Position numbers and translations under genes: made by a program
Assembly: GCF_036226685.1 (NCBI RefSeq)
Contig: NZ_CP109009.1
Span: forward strand, 3,720,001 to 3,784,000
Direction: 5' to 3'
DNA: 64,000 bases
DNA from: Streptomyces sp. NBC_00690
Lineage (GTDB): Bacteria > Actinomycetota > Actinomycetes > Streptomycetales > Streptomycetaceae
Notes under the pieces: model-generated
The model's input: the letters and a program-made list of their open reading frames with translations, nothing else
What the model was told of the DNA's origin: nothing
The model's database searches: none
In this document: positions 25,539-34,836 of the stretch, one piece after another
How positions within the stretch are numbered: position 1 is the stretch's first letter
Layout: each line of letters begins with the position of its first letter

Positions 25539-26066
25539 GTGTTGAGCGAGCAGAAGGTCAGCGTCCTGGAGGGCTTCAAAGCCTTCTTGTTGCGCGGCAA
25601 TGTGATCGATCTGGCTGTCGCCGTCGTCATCGGCGCGGCATTCACCCAGATCGTCAACGCCGTGGTCAAGGGCGTTATCAACCCCTTGGTGGGCGCATTC
25701 GGCACCAAGAACCTGGACTCCTACAGCTCCTGCATCAAGGGGACCTGCGAGGTGGTGAACGGCGAGGTCGACGGCATCAAGATCCTTTGGGGTTCCGTCC
25801 TCGGCGCGACCCTCAGCTTCCTGATCACCGCGGGCGTCGTCTACTTCCTGATGGTGCTGCCCATGGCGAAGTACTTGGCGAAGAAGGCCGCCCGCGACGC
25901 TGCGAAGGAAGGCGCGAAGGAGGTCGTGGAGCTGTCGGAGCTGGAAGTGTTGAAGGAAATCCGCGACACGCTGATCGCCCAGTCCGGGCGTGGTACCGCC
26001 ACCGGCTCCACCGGTTCAGGTCCGGCACCGGGAAGCGGCCCTGGCACTGGCCCGGGCCGCAGCTAG
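25539..26066 (+). CDS. mscL: Large-conductance mechanosensitive channel
   Basis: A 175-residue MscL, the pentameric inner-membrane valve that opens at lytic turgor. The N-terminus reads VLEGFKAFLLRGNVIDLAVA followed by TM1 gating helix (VVIGAAFTQIVNAVVKGVI), a periplasmic loop with a CIKGTC disulfide-capable pair, TM2 (LSFLITAGVVYFLMVLPMAKY), and a cytosolic helix ELEVLKEIRDTLI. The C-terminal tail is a Gly/Pro/Thr/Ser repeat. The start is the GTG at 25539 or the adjoining TTG (25542), four to seven bases after AAAGG. Confidence 0.92.
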   Translation: MLSEQKVSVLEGFKAFLLRGNVIDLAVAVVIGAAFTQIVNAVVKGVINPLVGAFGTKNLDSYSSCIKGTCEVVNGEVDGIKILWGSVLGATLSFLITAGVVYFLMVLPMAKYLAKKAARDAAKEGAKEVVELSELEVLKEIRDTLIAQSGRGTATGSTGSGPAPGSGPGTGPGRS

Positions 26067-26088
26067 CGACAGATCGGGCCACAGGGCT

Positions 26089-26289
26089 TCACACGTGGTG
26101 GGGTGGCTTCTCATCGAGGAAGCGTCCGAGATCATCGTCGCCGCTCGTTGGAGGCCGCTCACCCCACCCTCGGTCCGTATCGTCCGAGGACTGCCGGTCC
26201 AGCGGATCGTCGAAGTCGATCCTCGGCTTCGGCGGCTCCTGCCGGAGGTGCTTCGCATCTCGCGATCCGGGGGCGGGGGCGGTGCTCAT
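26089..26289 (-). CDS. Small conserved hypothetical, convergent with mscL
   Basis: A 66-residue acidic, proline-rich, probably disordered protein: MSTAPAPGSRDAKHLRQEPP, then PRIDFDDPLDRQ and DDDLGRFLDEKPPHHV at the C-terminus. I recall similar proteins beside mscL in other Streptomyces, which supports this short frame over the longer upstream extension. The ATG at 26289 is the only start that leaves the conserved part without arginine-rich noise. No function known. Its stop is 22 bp from the mscL stop. Confidence 0.6.
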   Translation of the reverse strand: MSTAPAPGSRDAKHLRQEPPKPRIDFDDPLDRQSSDDTDRGWGERPPTSGDDDLGRFLDEKPPHHV

Positions 26290-26989
26290 GCGTCCAGGGT
26301 ACGGCGGTGTTGCGCGCCCCGGCCAGCAGCGCCGCACGCCCGCCGGATCCGAGCGGGCGGTGCCCGAACAGCCGGTGCGGACCGGGGGCCTGGCCAGGGC
26401 GTGGCTGTGGACGCATTGTCGGTACCGCCGTCCTTTCGACCGCCGGGCCCCGGGCTCGTGGATCAACCCCCATGCACCTTGCGTGCCGGTCCCGGTCGAC
26501 CACCATGCACTCTGCTTGCGGAGCGACAACCGAGGATCCTGCACGCCGGTCGACCACCGTGCACCCTGTGTGCCGGCCGGGGCCTTCTCCATCGGGCAGC
26601 AAGGTGCCTGTGGAGGGAGGCCGGTCCGATCGTTCCGGATCCTGAGCACCCCTCCGACGGCCGCCGTCGGGTGGCGATACAGGGGCATGGGTGGCGTGGG
26701 CATGGGCGGCGTGGGCGACGCCCTGACCGCGAGGCCGGTTGGCGCGGGAGCCCTGGGCCCTGCGCCCAGGGTGTTCGGGAGCCGGGTGCCCGGGAAGCAG
26801 TCGCTCGGAAGCCGGGTGGCGCGGGCATCCAGCCCTCGCAGTCAGGCCCTCCCGAGCTCATCGTGTGCCTTGGGCGTCCCCACGCCGAGGGGTGATCGTT
26901 TAGCCCACTCGGCCGGGCCGAGAGGGCCGAACAGCCGCCGGAGGTGCGCGTCTCGGTGCTGGGCGGGGTGCCTCTGCTGTTCTGGACCC
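26290..26989. other. 700-bp region without convincing gene; imperfect repeats
   Basis: All long frames here are arginine/proline-rich GC artefacts. Between 26469 and 26580 there is a degenerate direct repeat: CCGGTCGACCACC(A/G)TGCAC occurs near 26492 and again near 26546, with related GTGC/ATGCACC(T/C)TG(C/T)GTGCCGG segments on both sides. The promoter of the downstream LtrA-like gene must lie in this stretch. Confidence 0.45.
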
Positions 26990-28429
26990 ATGACGTCTCC
27001 TGGCAGCTCGGACACCCCGGGCCACTCCCGCGATCCGAACGCCTCGGACGCGAAGGGAGTACCCGAACCGCCGGTCGACCCCGTCGAGCGGCCACCACAG
27101 GCGGCAGGTGCCGACGAGCCCACCGGTTCCGGCCCCTCCGGGAGGGCGGGTTCCACCCATAGCAGCGGGCCCGCAGGGGCTGAGGGGGTTGCCGGGGCTG
27201 CTCCCCCCACCGTGGTCAAGGCGGCTGACCTCGACTCCGCCGATGGAGCCGACGCCACGGACGAGGGCTATGGGCCGCTGCGTCCGATGGTCCCGAGGCG
27301 AAGGGACGAGCCCCACCGCTCCGCCACCCCGTTGGAACTGTTCTTCGACCTCTGTTTCGTCGTCGCGGTCGCCCAGGCGGGCCTCCAGTTGGTCCACTCC
27401 CTCGCCGAAGGCCATCCCGGCACCGGTGTCATCGGCTATGCCTTCGTCTTCTTCGGCGTCTGGTGGGCCTGGATGAACTTCACATGGTTCGCCTCGGCGT
27501 ACGACTGCGATGACGTGCCCTATCGGCTCGCCACCCTGGTGCAGATCGCCGGTGTCCTGGTCTACGCGGCTGGGATTCCGCGGGCCTTCAGCGACAACGA
27601 CTGGGCGATCGCCGTCTCCGGCTATCTGATCATGCGGCTGGCGTTGGCCACCCAGTGGCTGCGCGCCGCCGCGGCCGAACGGGGGCAGGCCCGGTCGACC
27701 GCCGTGACGTACGTGATGGGCATCGCCCTGTGCCAGGCGGCCTGGGTGGTGCTGCTGTTCGCGCCGAAGGAGTCCCGGCACTGGCTCTTCCCCGTGGTGC
27801 TCGTGGCCGAACTCCTGGTGCCGCTTATCGCCGAGCGGCACCACGAAACGCCCTGGCACGCTCACCACATCGTGGAGCGCTATGGCCTGTTCACCCTGAT
27901 CGTGCTGGGCGAGACGATGGCCGCGAGCACGGTGGCCGTGCAGTCAGCGCTGGACGAGCACAAGGCGGTCGCCGAACTGCTCCCGATCGCCGGCGGTGGG
28001 CTACTGATCATCTTCTCCGCCTGGTGGATCTACTTCGCTGTGCCGGCGCACGAGCGACTGATCTCCAATCGGCAGGCGATCCCCTGGGGCTACGGTCATG
28101 TCCTGATCTTCGGCTCCGCGGCGGCGATCGGGGCGGGGCTGGAGGTGGCGATCGAACACGCAGTGGGCGTGGCGCATATTTCGGAAGTGGCCGCTGCTGC
28201 CGCGGTCACCATCCCCGCAGCCGTCTTTCTGCTGATCGTCTGGTTGTTGCACGCGCGGCACTTCACGCGCGGCCCCTTGGAGCAACTCCTGCTCCCACTG
28301 GCAGCGCTCGCGGTTTTGGCCGTCACCTTCGCCGGTGGCTGGGCGGTCCTTGCGGCGGGTCTGGTGCTGGCCGCGACGGTCGCCGTCGGCGTGACGACCA
28401 GCTCCCGGTCCCATGCCCTGACCACGTGA
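26990..28429 (+). CDS. Low temperature requirement A (LtrA)-like membrane protein
   Basis: A 479-residue protein. The first about 95 residues are a disordered Pro/Gly/Ser/Ala segment; the LtrA domain begins at RSATPLELFFDLCFVVAVAQ, the family hallmark, and continues with about ten to eleven helices, including FVFFGVWWAWMNFTWFASAY, LFTLIVLGETMAAS (the conserved VLGE motif) and FSAWWIYFAVPAHE. LtrA was linked to growth at low temperature in Listeria; its biochemical role is unknown. The ATG at 26990 has no clear ribosome site, so the true start may be further in. Confidence 0.75.
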   Translation: MTSPGSSDTPGHSRDPNASDAKGVPEPPVDPVERPPQAAGADEPTGSGPSGRAGSTHSSGPAGAEGVAGAAPPTVVKAADLDSADGADATDEGYGPLRPMVPRRRDEPHRSATPLELFFDLCFVVAVAQAGLQLVHSLAEGHPGTGVIGYAFVFFGVWWAWMNFTWFASAYDCDDVPYRLATLVQIAGVLVYAAGIPRAFSDNDWAIAVSGYLIMRLALATQWLRAAAAERGQARSTAVTYVMGIALCQAAWVVLLFAPKESRHWLFPVVLVAELLVPLIAERHHETPWHAHHIVERYGLFTLIVLGETMAASTVAVQSALDEHKAVAELLPIAGGGLLIIFSAWWIYFAVPAHERLISNRQAIPWGYGHVLIFGSAAAIGAGLEVAIEHAVGVAHISEVAAAAAVTIPAAVFLLIVWLLHARHFTRGPLEQLLLPLAALAVLAVTFAGGWAVLAAGLVLAATVAVGVTTSSRSHALTT

Positions 28430-28441
28430 TACGCAAGGGGA

Positions 28442-29515
28442 ATGAGTGATACGACCAGGATCGACGCCCTGACCGATGTGACGGGGCTGCGCGTCGGCCA
28501 TGCACGGGTACCCGGCGCTCTCGCGCTGAGTGGCACCACCGTCGTACTCGCCCCCGAGGGAGGTGCGATCGCCGCGGTCGACGTACGCGGAGGAGGACCG
28601 GGCACCCGGGAAACCGATGCGCTCGATCCACGCAATCTGGTCCAACGCATCGAAGCCGTCGTTCTGACCGGGGGCAGTGCCTTCGGTCTGGATGCGGCGT
28701 CGGGGGTGATGGCGTGGTTGGAGGAGCAGGGCAGAGGCGTCCCCGTGGGCGCTCCGGGGCAGGTGGTGCCCGTGGTGCCGGCAGCCTGTGTCTTCGACCT
28801 CGGCCGTGGCGGTGACTGGCGGGCCCGGCCGGATGCTTCCACCGGGCGGGCGGCCGTGGTGGACGCGGCCGGCTCGGCGCTGGGCGCACCCGTGGCGATG
28901 GGCACGGTCGGAGCGGGCACGGGAGCCGTTGCGGGGGGCCTCAAGGGGGGAATCGGGACCGCGAGCGTTGTGGTGGAGGGGAAGGCGGCGGATGGCGCTC
29001 GGATCACCGTGGCCGCACTGGTGGTGGTGAACGCCGTGGGCTCGGTGATCGATCCACTGACGGGCCTGTTGTACGGGCAGCACTTCACCGGCGCCAACGG
29101 CGGTGCCGAGCGGGCCCGTCCGCCTTCCGCGGCGGTCCATGCCAGGGCGGTGCGCCGGCTTGCGGAGGCAAGGGCAGCCAGTGGCCCGGCGCCGCTCAAC
29201 ACGACACTCGCGGTGGTCGCTACCGACGCCACGCTGACGCGTGCGCAGGCGCAGAAGCTTGCAGGCACGGCGCACGACGGCATTGCGCGCGCCGTCCGTC
29301 CGGTGCATCTTCTGAGTGACGGAGACACGGTCTTCGCGCTCGCCACCGAGGAGGTGCCGCTTTCGCACGAGAACCCACTCGCTTTCAACAATGTGCTGGC
29401 TGCGGGCGCGGACGTGGTGACAGAAGCGATCGTCAAGGCGGTTCTGGCAGCAGAAGGGACCAGCACCCCAGGTGGCTCATTCCCCTCGTACGGGGAGCTT
29501 TACGACATCAACTGA
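28442..29515 (+). CDS. P1 family (DmpA-type) peptidase
   Basis: A 357-residue self-processing peptidase of the DmpA/BapA P1 family: DVTGLRVGHARVPGALALSG at the N-terminus, VVLTGGSAFGLDAASGVM, LGRGGDWRARPD, GTGAVAGGLKGGIGTAS, and the region LNTTLAVVATDATL, which aligns with the autocleavage and nucleophile site. The C-terminus GGSFPSYGELYDIN is intact. It cleaves N-terminal residues or beta-amino-acid peptides in characterised relatives. It starts 12 bp after the LtrA-like gene and may be cotranscribed with it. Confidence 0.8.
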   Translation: MSDTTRIDALTDVTGLRVGHARVPGALALSGTTVVLAPEGGAIAAVDVRGGGPGTRETDALDPRNLVQRIEAVVLTGGSAFGLDAASGVMAWLEEQGRGVPVGAPGQVVPVVPAACVFDLGRGGDWRARPDASTGRAAVVDAAGSALGAPVAMGTVGAGTGAVAGGLKGGIGTASVVVEGKAADGARITVAALVVVNAVGSVIDPLTGLLYGQHFTGANGGAERARPPSAAVHARAVRRLAEARAASGPAPLNTTLAVVATDATLTRAQAQKLAGTAHDGIARAVRPVHLLSDGDTVFALATEEVPLSHENPLAFNNVLAAGADVVTEAIVKAVLAAEGTSTPGGSFPSYGELYDIN

Positions 29516-29657
29516 TCCAGGCAGTATGCCGCTTGTTAAGGCTGCGGGAACTTCACAAAGAGTTCCTTCGTTTTCCCGAAGCCGGGACGCACCGTCAGAG
29601 CCAGGGGCTACTTTTAGCAATCAACAAGTTACGTGTGGCGACGGCCAGGAGACCCCA

Positions 29658-30578
29658 TTGAACGATCCGCATGAGACAACCGAGTCGCACATCGCGCGGC
29701 TTCTGGGTCGGGCGCTCAACTCCTTCGAACTGCCTGATGCCACGATCGAGAGACTCGATTCGGCTCTGGCGCACGCGAGTTCGCTCCATTCATCGCATCA
29801 CAGCGGCACGCTCGACCGGGCGACCTACCGTCACGCGTACCTCCTCAGTGACGGCAGCGACCTCGTGCTGTGGGAGTTGGTGCATAGCTCCGGACCCGCG
29901 GGCCCCGAGCAGCACGAGTTGTACGAGGAGGAGGCGGAGGTCCGGCTTGCCGCGTCCCGCCTACCCGCAGGATTCCCGGGCTTCGCCGATGATGAGGCCG
30001 CCGGCCCATACGGCACCGCAGAGACCGACCCGCACCACACGGACCCACAGTCAGCGGCACCCTTCGGTAGTGCGACCTTCTCGGAGACAGCCGGTCTGCT
30101 GGAAGCCATCGCCGACCTCGAAGCCGCCCAACTCATCGGCCCGATCGGCCCGGGCGGGGACGAGCAGTCGCTCGGCCAGTCCGGCATCGACGCCGACTTC
30201 GCACTGCTCGCCCGGCTGCTCGCCGCGCCCCCTGCCCCGCTCCCCAGGATGTACGTACCGGACAACTCGGCGGACCATGCACGGCGTGTGTTGCGCCGCG
30301 CGGAGAACGTCGACCGTCCGGGCGAGGAGACGGCTCAGGTGCTGCGGTCGGCCTTCGCGCACCACATCACCCAGGTCTTCGGACAGCAATGCCTGATGGC
30401 GGGCAAGGACGCCGGATTCACCCTGTACGAACACGCCTTCCTACTGTTCGACGGAACCGAGTTGAGTCTGTGGGAGGTGGAGCACACCCTCACCCCGAAC
30501 GGACGCCATATGTGTGAGGTCTATGGATCCGAGCACCGTGCACGAGAGGCCATGGAGCACAGGTCCCGAGTCCGCTGA
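29658..30578 (+). CDS. DUF6227 family protein (Streptomyces-specific)
   Basis: A 306-residue soluble protein with an internal duplication: RATYRHAYLLSDGSDLVLWELVH near residue 55 and FTLYEHAFLLFDGTELSLWEVEH near the end, joined by an Ala/Pro-rich acidic linker. Each half is a small alpha-beta domain with HA(Y/F)LL(S/F)DG. A TTG at 29658, six bases after AGGAG, is the best start and agrees with the family; an upstream open frame inside the peptidase gene is rejected. No function known. Confidence 0.7.
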   Translation: MNDPHETTESHIARLLGRALNSFELPDATIERLDSALAHASSLHSSHHSGTLDRATYRHAYLLSDGSDLVLWELVHSSGPAGPEQHELYEEEAEVRLAASRLPAGFPGFADDEAAGPYGTAETDPHHTDPQSAAPFGSATFSETAGLLEAIADLEAAQLIGPIGPGGDEQSLGQSGIDADFALLARLLAAPPAPLPRMYVPDNSADHARRVLRRAENVDRPGEETAQVLRSAFAHHITQVFGQQCLMAGKDAGFTLYEHAFLLFDGTELSLWEVEHTLTPNGRHMCEVYGSEHRAREAMEHRSRVR

Positions 30579-30917
30579 CCGTACATCCGGGTGTGTTGAC
30601 CACCGCACGGCCGTCATGTCCCGGGACCGGTAGGCAACTCGGTAACCCCCCACGCTCAGCCTTCAGCCACGTCAGACAGCCCTCATCCGACCCTCTTCAC
30701 CCAGCCCATGGCCCGAGGCCGAGAAGTCGTCTCTCCGCCCTCGCCCAGAACTTTCACCCAGCGGCCTCCGCGTAGGAGCCGGCAGACGGTCTTCGACTGC
30801 GCGCGCCAAGGGGAGCAAGGGGAAGGGCCCGACACGGGACACGTCCCCCGTCGAGCCTCTCGTCCATCTTCGGCTTACCACCGTGCCCCGCCCCGAAGGA
30901 CGCCCCTCAGCCGCGCC
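30579..30917. other. Intergenic, nothing recognised
   Basis: A 339-bp gap between the DUF6227 gene and a convergent MFS gene. No RNA gene or clear hairpin terminator was found. Confidence 0.5.
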
Positions 30918-32474
30918 TCAGTGCGTCATCGCGGGCTTCTTCCCCAGGTCGGTCCCGCCGGCAGCACCCGGGCCCCCCGAACCATCGCCCTCGTCGGCGC
31001 CTTCGCCATCCTGCATGCCTTCCAGATGTTGCTTGGGCTTCGCGGGCAGCGCGAACATCACCACGAAGATCAGGGCCAGAATGCCCACGACCCACCACAG
31101 CGAGTTCTGGAACGCCTCGCCGAACGCGCGCCCCACCGTCTGCGGAGCCATCTCCCGTTCGTCGATCGAGCCGAAGAAGACCACCGACACCAGGGCGAGT
31201 CCGAGCGCGTTGCCCATTTGCTGTGTCGTGCTGATCAGGCCGGAGGCCGAACCCGCATGGCCTCGGGGCACATCGGAGAGCACGGCGTCCGTCAGCGGCG
31301 CCACGATCAGGCCCATCCCCACGCCCATCACCACCAGGGGCACCATCATCTGCCAGGAGTTGATCTCCGTCCCATAGTGGTCGGCCTCCCAGATGTAGAG
31401 CAGCATTCCGGCGGCCATGGTCAACGCACCCGCCTGGAGCACCTTGCGGCCAAAGCGCGGCACCAACTTCTGCACCGAGAGGCCGGCCGCCACCGACACG
31501 GCGATGGAGAAGGGAACCCCGGTCAGACCCGCCCTCAGGGCGCTCCAGCCGAGCCCGATCTGCATGTACAGCGTCCAGACCAGGAAGAAGATCCCGCAGA
31601 CGATGCCGAAGACCAGTTGCACGGCGATACCGGCGGCAAAGCTCTTGACCGTGAACAGCGAAAGCTCGATCAGCGGTGAACCGTCCTTGCGGGCTTTGTA
31701 CCGCTCGTACGCGACCAGGGCGGCGAAGACGACGAGGCTGCCCGCCATGCACAGATGTCCCCACAGCGGCCAGTCCAGCTCACGGCCACGGGTGAGCGGG
31801 TAGACGAGCATCAACATCGCACTGGTGACCAGGACGACACCGATGATGTCGAGACGCAGTGCCTTAGGGGCACGCGACTCGGTGATGTACTTCCGGCCCA
31901 GGATCAGCCCCGCGATGCCCACCGGCAGGTTGATCAGGAAGATGGGACGCCACTCCAGCCCGAAGAGGTTCCACTCAGTCAACAGCGCGCCCAGCAGGGG
32001 GCCGGAGACGGCTCCGAGCCCGACGATCGCACCGAACAGGCCGAAGACCTTGCCGCGTTCGTGCGCGGGGAAGGTGGCGTGCACGATGGCGAGGACCTGC
32101 GGGACCATCAGAGCGGCTGTCGCTCCCTGGAGCAGTCGAGAGGCGACCAGCATCTCCGAGCTCGCCGCGAACCCGCAGAGCGCGGAGGCGAGGGTGAATC
32201 CGGTGATGCCGATGAGGAAGAGCCGCTTGCGACCGTAGATGTCGCCGAGTCGACCGCCCGTGATGAGGCCGGCGGCGAACGCCAGCGCATAGCCGGCGGT
32301 GATCCACTGGATCGCGCCGAAGGAGGCGTCGAGGTCCCTTTCGATGCTCGGGATGGCGATGTTGACGATGGTGACATCGACGAGGTCCATGAAGGCTGCG
32401 GTCATGACGATGGCGAGGGCGATCCACCGTCGCCGATCTGAGGCCGCATCAGTTGCGGGGGGCTGTGAACTCAT
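30918..32474 (-). CDS. DHA2-type multidrug MFS transporter
   Basis: A 518-residue transporter with about fourteen helices, typical of EmrB/QacA exporters. The N-terminal DVTIVNIAIPSIERDL motif (D1 of DHA2 proteins) and GGRLGDIYGRKRLFL (motif A) are present, as is GLGAVSGPLLGALL (motif C, antiporter signature). The tail is acidic and glycine-rich, ending GKKPAMTH. It is divergent from a WYL regulator that probably controls it. Substrate unknown. Confidence 0.85.
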   Translation of the reverse strand: MSSQPPATDAASDRRRWIALAIVMTAAFMDLVDVTIVNIAIPSIERDLDASFGAIQWITAGYALAFAAGLITGGRLGDIYGRKRLFLIGITGFTLASALCGFAASSEMLVASRLLQGATAALMVPQVLAIVHATFPAHERGKVFGLFGAIVGLGAVSGPLLGALLTEWNLFGLEWRPIFLINLPVGIAGLILGRKYITESRAPKALRLDIIGVVLVTSAMLMLVYPLTRGRELDWPLWGHLCMAGSLVVFAALVAYERYKARKDGSPLIELSLFTVKSFAAGIAVQLVFGIVCGIFFLVWTLYMQIGLGWSALRAGLTGVPFSIAVSVAAGLSVQKLVPRFGRKVLQAGALTMAAGMLLYIWEADHYGTEINSWQMMVPLVVMGVGMGLIVAPLTDAVLSDVPRGHAGSASGLISTTQQMGNALGLALVSVVFFGSIDEREMAPQTVGRAFGEAFQNSLWWVVGILALIFVVMFALPAKPKQHLEGMQDGEGADEGDGSGGPGAAGGTDLGKKPAMTH

Positions 32475-32482
32475 GAGGAGGA

Positions 32483-32518
32483 AACTAGGCCCTCAATAGG
32501 TCAGATGATGTCCTAGTT
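32483..32518. promoter_or_regulatory. Possible operator between MFS and WYL genes
   Basis: AACTAGG (32483-32489) and CCTAGTT (32512-32518) form a 7-bp inverted repeat with a 22-bp spacer in the 62-bp divergent intergenic region; both promoters must fall here. Confidence 0.4.
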
Positions 32519-32536
32519 ACCGGTCATCCTTGGCCC

Positions 32537-33496
32537 ATGACCGACACTCCCGCACGTCTGCTGAATCTGCTCTCCCTGCTCCAGACCCCGCGCGAATGGC
32601 CGGGCAGCGAGCTCGCCCAGCGCCTGGAGGTGAGTCCACGGACGATCCGACGCGATATCGACCGGCTCCGCGACCTCGGCTATCCCGTGGAAGCGACCAA
32701 GGGGTCGATCGGCGGGTATCGATTGGTAGCGGGGAGCGCCATGCCTCCGCTCCTCCTCGACGACGAGGAAGCCGTTGCCATAGCGGTGGGGCTGAGAGCG
32801 GGGGCGGGCCATGCGATCGAAGGGATCGAGGAAGCCTCCGTACGGGCGCTGGCCAAGCTGGAACAGGTGCTACCCGGGCGGTTGCGGCACCGGGTCACCT
32901 CGCTACAGTCGGCCACCGTGCCGCTGACCAGAGGGGACGGCGCGACGATCGACCCTCGAACGCTGACGGTGATCGCGGGAGCAGCGAGCGGGCAGGAGCG
33001 GCTGCGCTTCGGCTATCGGGCGGGGGACGGTACGGAGACGAACCGGCTGGTGGAGCCGTATCGGCTGGTGTCGACCGGGCGCCGCTGGTACCTGGTGGCG
33101 TACGACCTGGCGCGCGAGGACTGGCGCACCTTCCGCGTCGACCGGATAGCCGAGCCCTTCGCCACAGGTGCGCGCTTCCCCGCGCGGGAGCTTCCCGGCG
33201 ACGGGGCACAGGAGTTGCTGGGCCACTCCCTCGCACGTCAACAGCCACACGAGGTGGATGTGGAGTTCTTCGCCCCGCCGTCGGAGGTGGCGGCCCAGCT
33301 TCCGGAGTCGCTCGGGGTGCCCGTGGGGACGGCGGACGGTTGCCGGGTGCAAGGGCGGTCGATGGACTCGGTGGAGTGGCTCGCGGTGCGGCTGGCATTG
33401 GTGGGGTGTGAGTTCCGGGTGCACTCCCCGGCGAGGCTGGTGTCCTACCTGGCGGAGCTGGGCGATCGCGTGACCCGCGCCGCCTCGGGGAGCTGA
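32537..33496 (+). CDS. YafY-type HTH/WYL regulator
   Basis: A 319-residue regulator. The DeoR-like HTH occupies about residues 1-60 (LAQRLEVSPRTIRRDIDRLRDLG), a linking LDDEEAVAIAVGLRAGAG segment follows, and the WYL domain lies at about 150-240 (LRFGYRAGDGTETNRLVEPYRLVSTG then WYLVAYDLAREDWRTFRVDRI). The C-terminal WCX extension completes the usual architecture. Binding of nucleic acid or a small ligand to WYL domains is known for relatives. It is divergent from the DHA2 exporter and likely its regulator. Confidence 0.85.
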   Translation: MTDTPARLLNLLSLLQTPREWPGSELAQRLEVSPRTIRRDIDRLRDLGYPVEATKGSIGGYRLVAGSAMPPLLLDDEEAVAIAVGLRAGAGHAIEGIEEASVRALAKLEQVLPGRLRHRVTSLQSATVPLTRGDGATIDPRTLTVIAGAASGQERLRFGYRAGDGTETNRLVEPYRLVSTGRRWYLVAYDLAREDWRTFRVDRIAEPFATGARFPARELPGDGAQELLGHSLARQQPHEVDVEFFAPPSEVAAQLPESLGVPVGTADGCRVQGRSMDSVEWLAVRLALVGCEFRVHSPARLVSYLAELGDRVTRAASGS

Positions 33497-33630
33497 CGAA
33501 GGGAGCTCCCGAAAGGTCCCAGCCGGACTCGCCCCAACCGGGGTCGCGCCGGATTCGACCAGCCGGACTCTTCCCGGCCGGGGCTGCCCCAGGTCCGACT
33601 GAGCCCGACCGGGCGACTTCGGGAAAGGGA

Positions 33631-33666
33631 GGACCCCGAGACCAGGGGGGGTGGGTCTCGGGGTCC
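33631..33666. terminator. Bidirectional terminator between WYL gene and hrdD
   Basis: 13-bp perfect stem (33631-33643 with 33654-33666) around a G-rich 10-nt loop, between two convergent genes. Confidence 0.75.
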
Positions 33667-33685
33667 GTCTAGGGGGCGCGGTGGG

Positions 33686-34687
33686 TCACGCGGCTGCGTC
33701 GAAGCCGGTGTCCCGCGCCATTTTCTTCAGCTCCAGCAGTGCGTGCTTCTCGATCTGCCGAATGCGTTCGCGCGTCAGTCCGTGTTCCTTGCCGACCTCG
33801 GTCAGTGTCCGCTCGCGGCCGTCCATGATCCCGTACCGCATGCGAATGATCGACGCCGTCCGCTGGTCCAGCTTGCCGATCAGGTCGTCGAGTCCCTCGC
33901 TGCGCAGCAGTGTCAGGACGGACTGCTCCGGCGACACCGCCGAGGTGTCCTCCAGCAGATCGCCGAACTGGGTCTCCCCGGCGTCGTCCACCGCCATGTT
34001 GAGGCTAACCGGGTCTCGTGCCCAGTCGAGGACGTCAATCACTCGCTCCGGCGTCGAACCGAGCTCCGCAGCAACCTCGGCGGGCTCAGGATCGCGGCCC
34101 TTCTCGCGGTTGAACTCGCGCTGGACCCGGCGGATGCGCCCGAGCTCCTCCACCAGGTGGACGGGGAGCCGGATGGTCCGGGACTGGTCCGCTATGGAGC
34201 GGGTGATCGCCTGGCGAATCCACCAGGTGGCGTACGTGGAGAACTTGAAGCCCTTGGCGTAGTCGAACTTCTCGACCGCGCGCACCAGTCCTGCGTTCCC
34301 CTCCTGGATCAGGTCGAGCAGGGGCAGACCGCTGCGCGGGTAGCGGCGGGCGACCGCCACCACGAGTCGTAGGTTCGAGCGGATGAAGACGTCCTTGGCG
34401 CGCTCGCCTTCGGCCACCAGAGCCTCAAGCTCCTCGCGCGTGGCACCGCCTGCTTCGCTCTCGACCTCTTTCTCAAGGATCTGTCGGGCGTACACCCCGC
34501 CTTCGATGATCTGGGACAGCTCGACCTCCTTGGCGGCGTCGAGCAGCGGTGTACGCGCGATTTCATCGAGGTACATGCCGACCAGGTCGCGGTCGGCGAT
34601 CTCCCCGCCTACTGCGCGAACGCTGCGTACCCGGTCGGTGGTCCCTTTGTTCTCGGACTGGCGACGGGCGACGGCACGGGTTGCCAT
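33686..34687 (-). CDS. hrdD: RNA polymerase sigma-70 factor, HrdD type
   Basis: A 333-residue principal-like sigma factor lacking region 1.1. Region 1.2 is DLVGMYLDEIARTPLL. Region 2 contains NLRLVVAVARRYPRSGLPLLDLIQEGN and the -10 recognition helix KFSTYATWWIRQAITR. Region 3 contains ELGRIRRVQREF. Region 4 ends RTLTEVGKEHGLTRERIRQIE, the -35 recognition helix. Length and sequence agree with HrdD, the second essential-sigma-like factor of Streptomyces. The ATG at 34687 is behind AAAGGGAG. It is divergent from an acetyltransferase gene. Confidence 0.88.
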   Translation of the reverse strand: MATRAVARRQSENKGTTDRVRSVRAVGGEIADRDLVGMYLDEIARTPLLDAAKEVELSQIIEGGVYARQILEKEVESEAGGATREELEALVAEGERAKDVFIRSNLRLVVAVARRYPRSGLPLLDLIQEGNAGLVRAVEKFDYAKGFKFSTYATWWIRQAITRSIADQSRTIRLPVHLVEELGRIRRVQREFNREKGRDPEPAEVAAELGSTPERVIDVLDWARDPVSLNMAVDDAGETQFGDLLEDTSAVSPEQSVLTLLRSEGLDDLIGKLDQRTASIIRMRYGIMDGRERTLTEVGKEHGLTRERIRQIEKHALLELKKMARDTGFDAAA

Positions 34688-34836
34688 GCGAGCTCCCTTT
34701 GCTGAGTTAGTCGCGACACCCTTTCGGGTGCCCTGCATCCGATGGAATCAACGACTGGAATCAAGACAGAATTCCCGTGGATCACTTCAATTTTTAAGAT
34801 CTTGCAGTACCCTGTCGCCCCACCAAAGGAGGCTCT

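Noticed and set aside
25787..26989. Long N-terminal extension fused to the LtrA-like gene
   Set aside because: It runs through the end of mscL in another frame and is Arg/Pro/Ser noise; the domain begins well after 26990.
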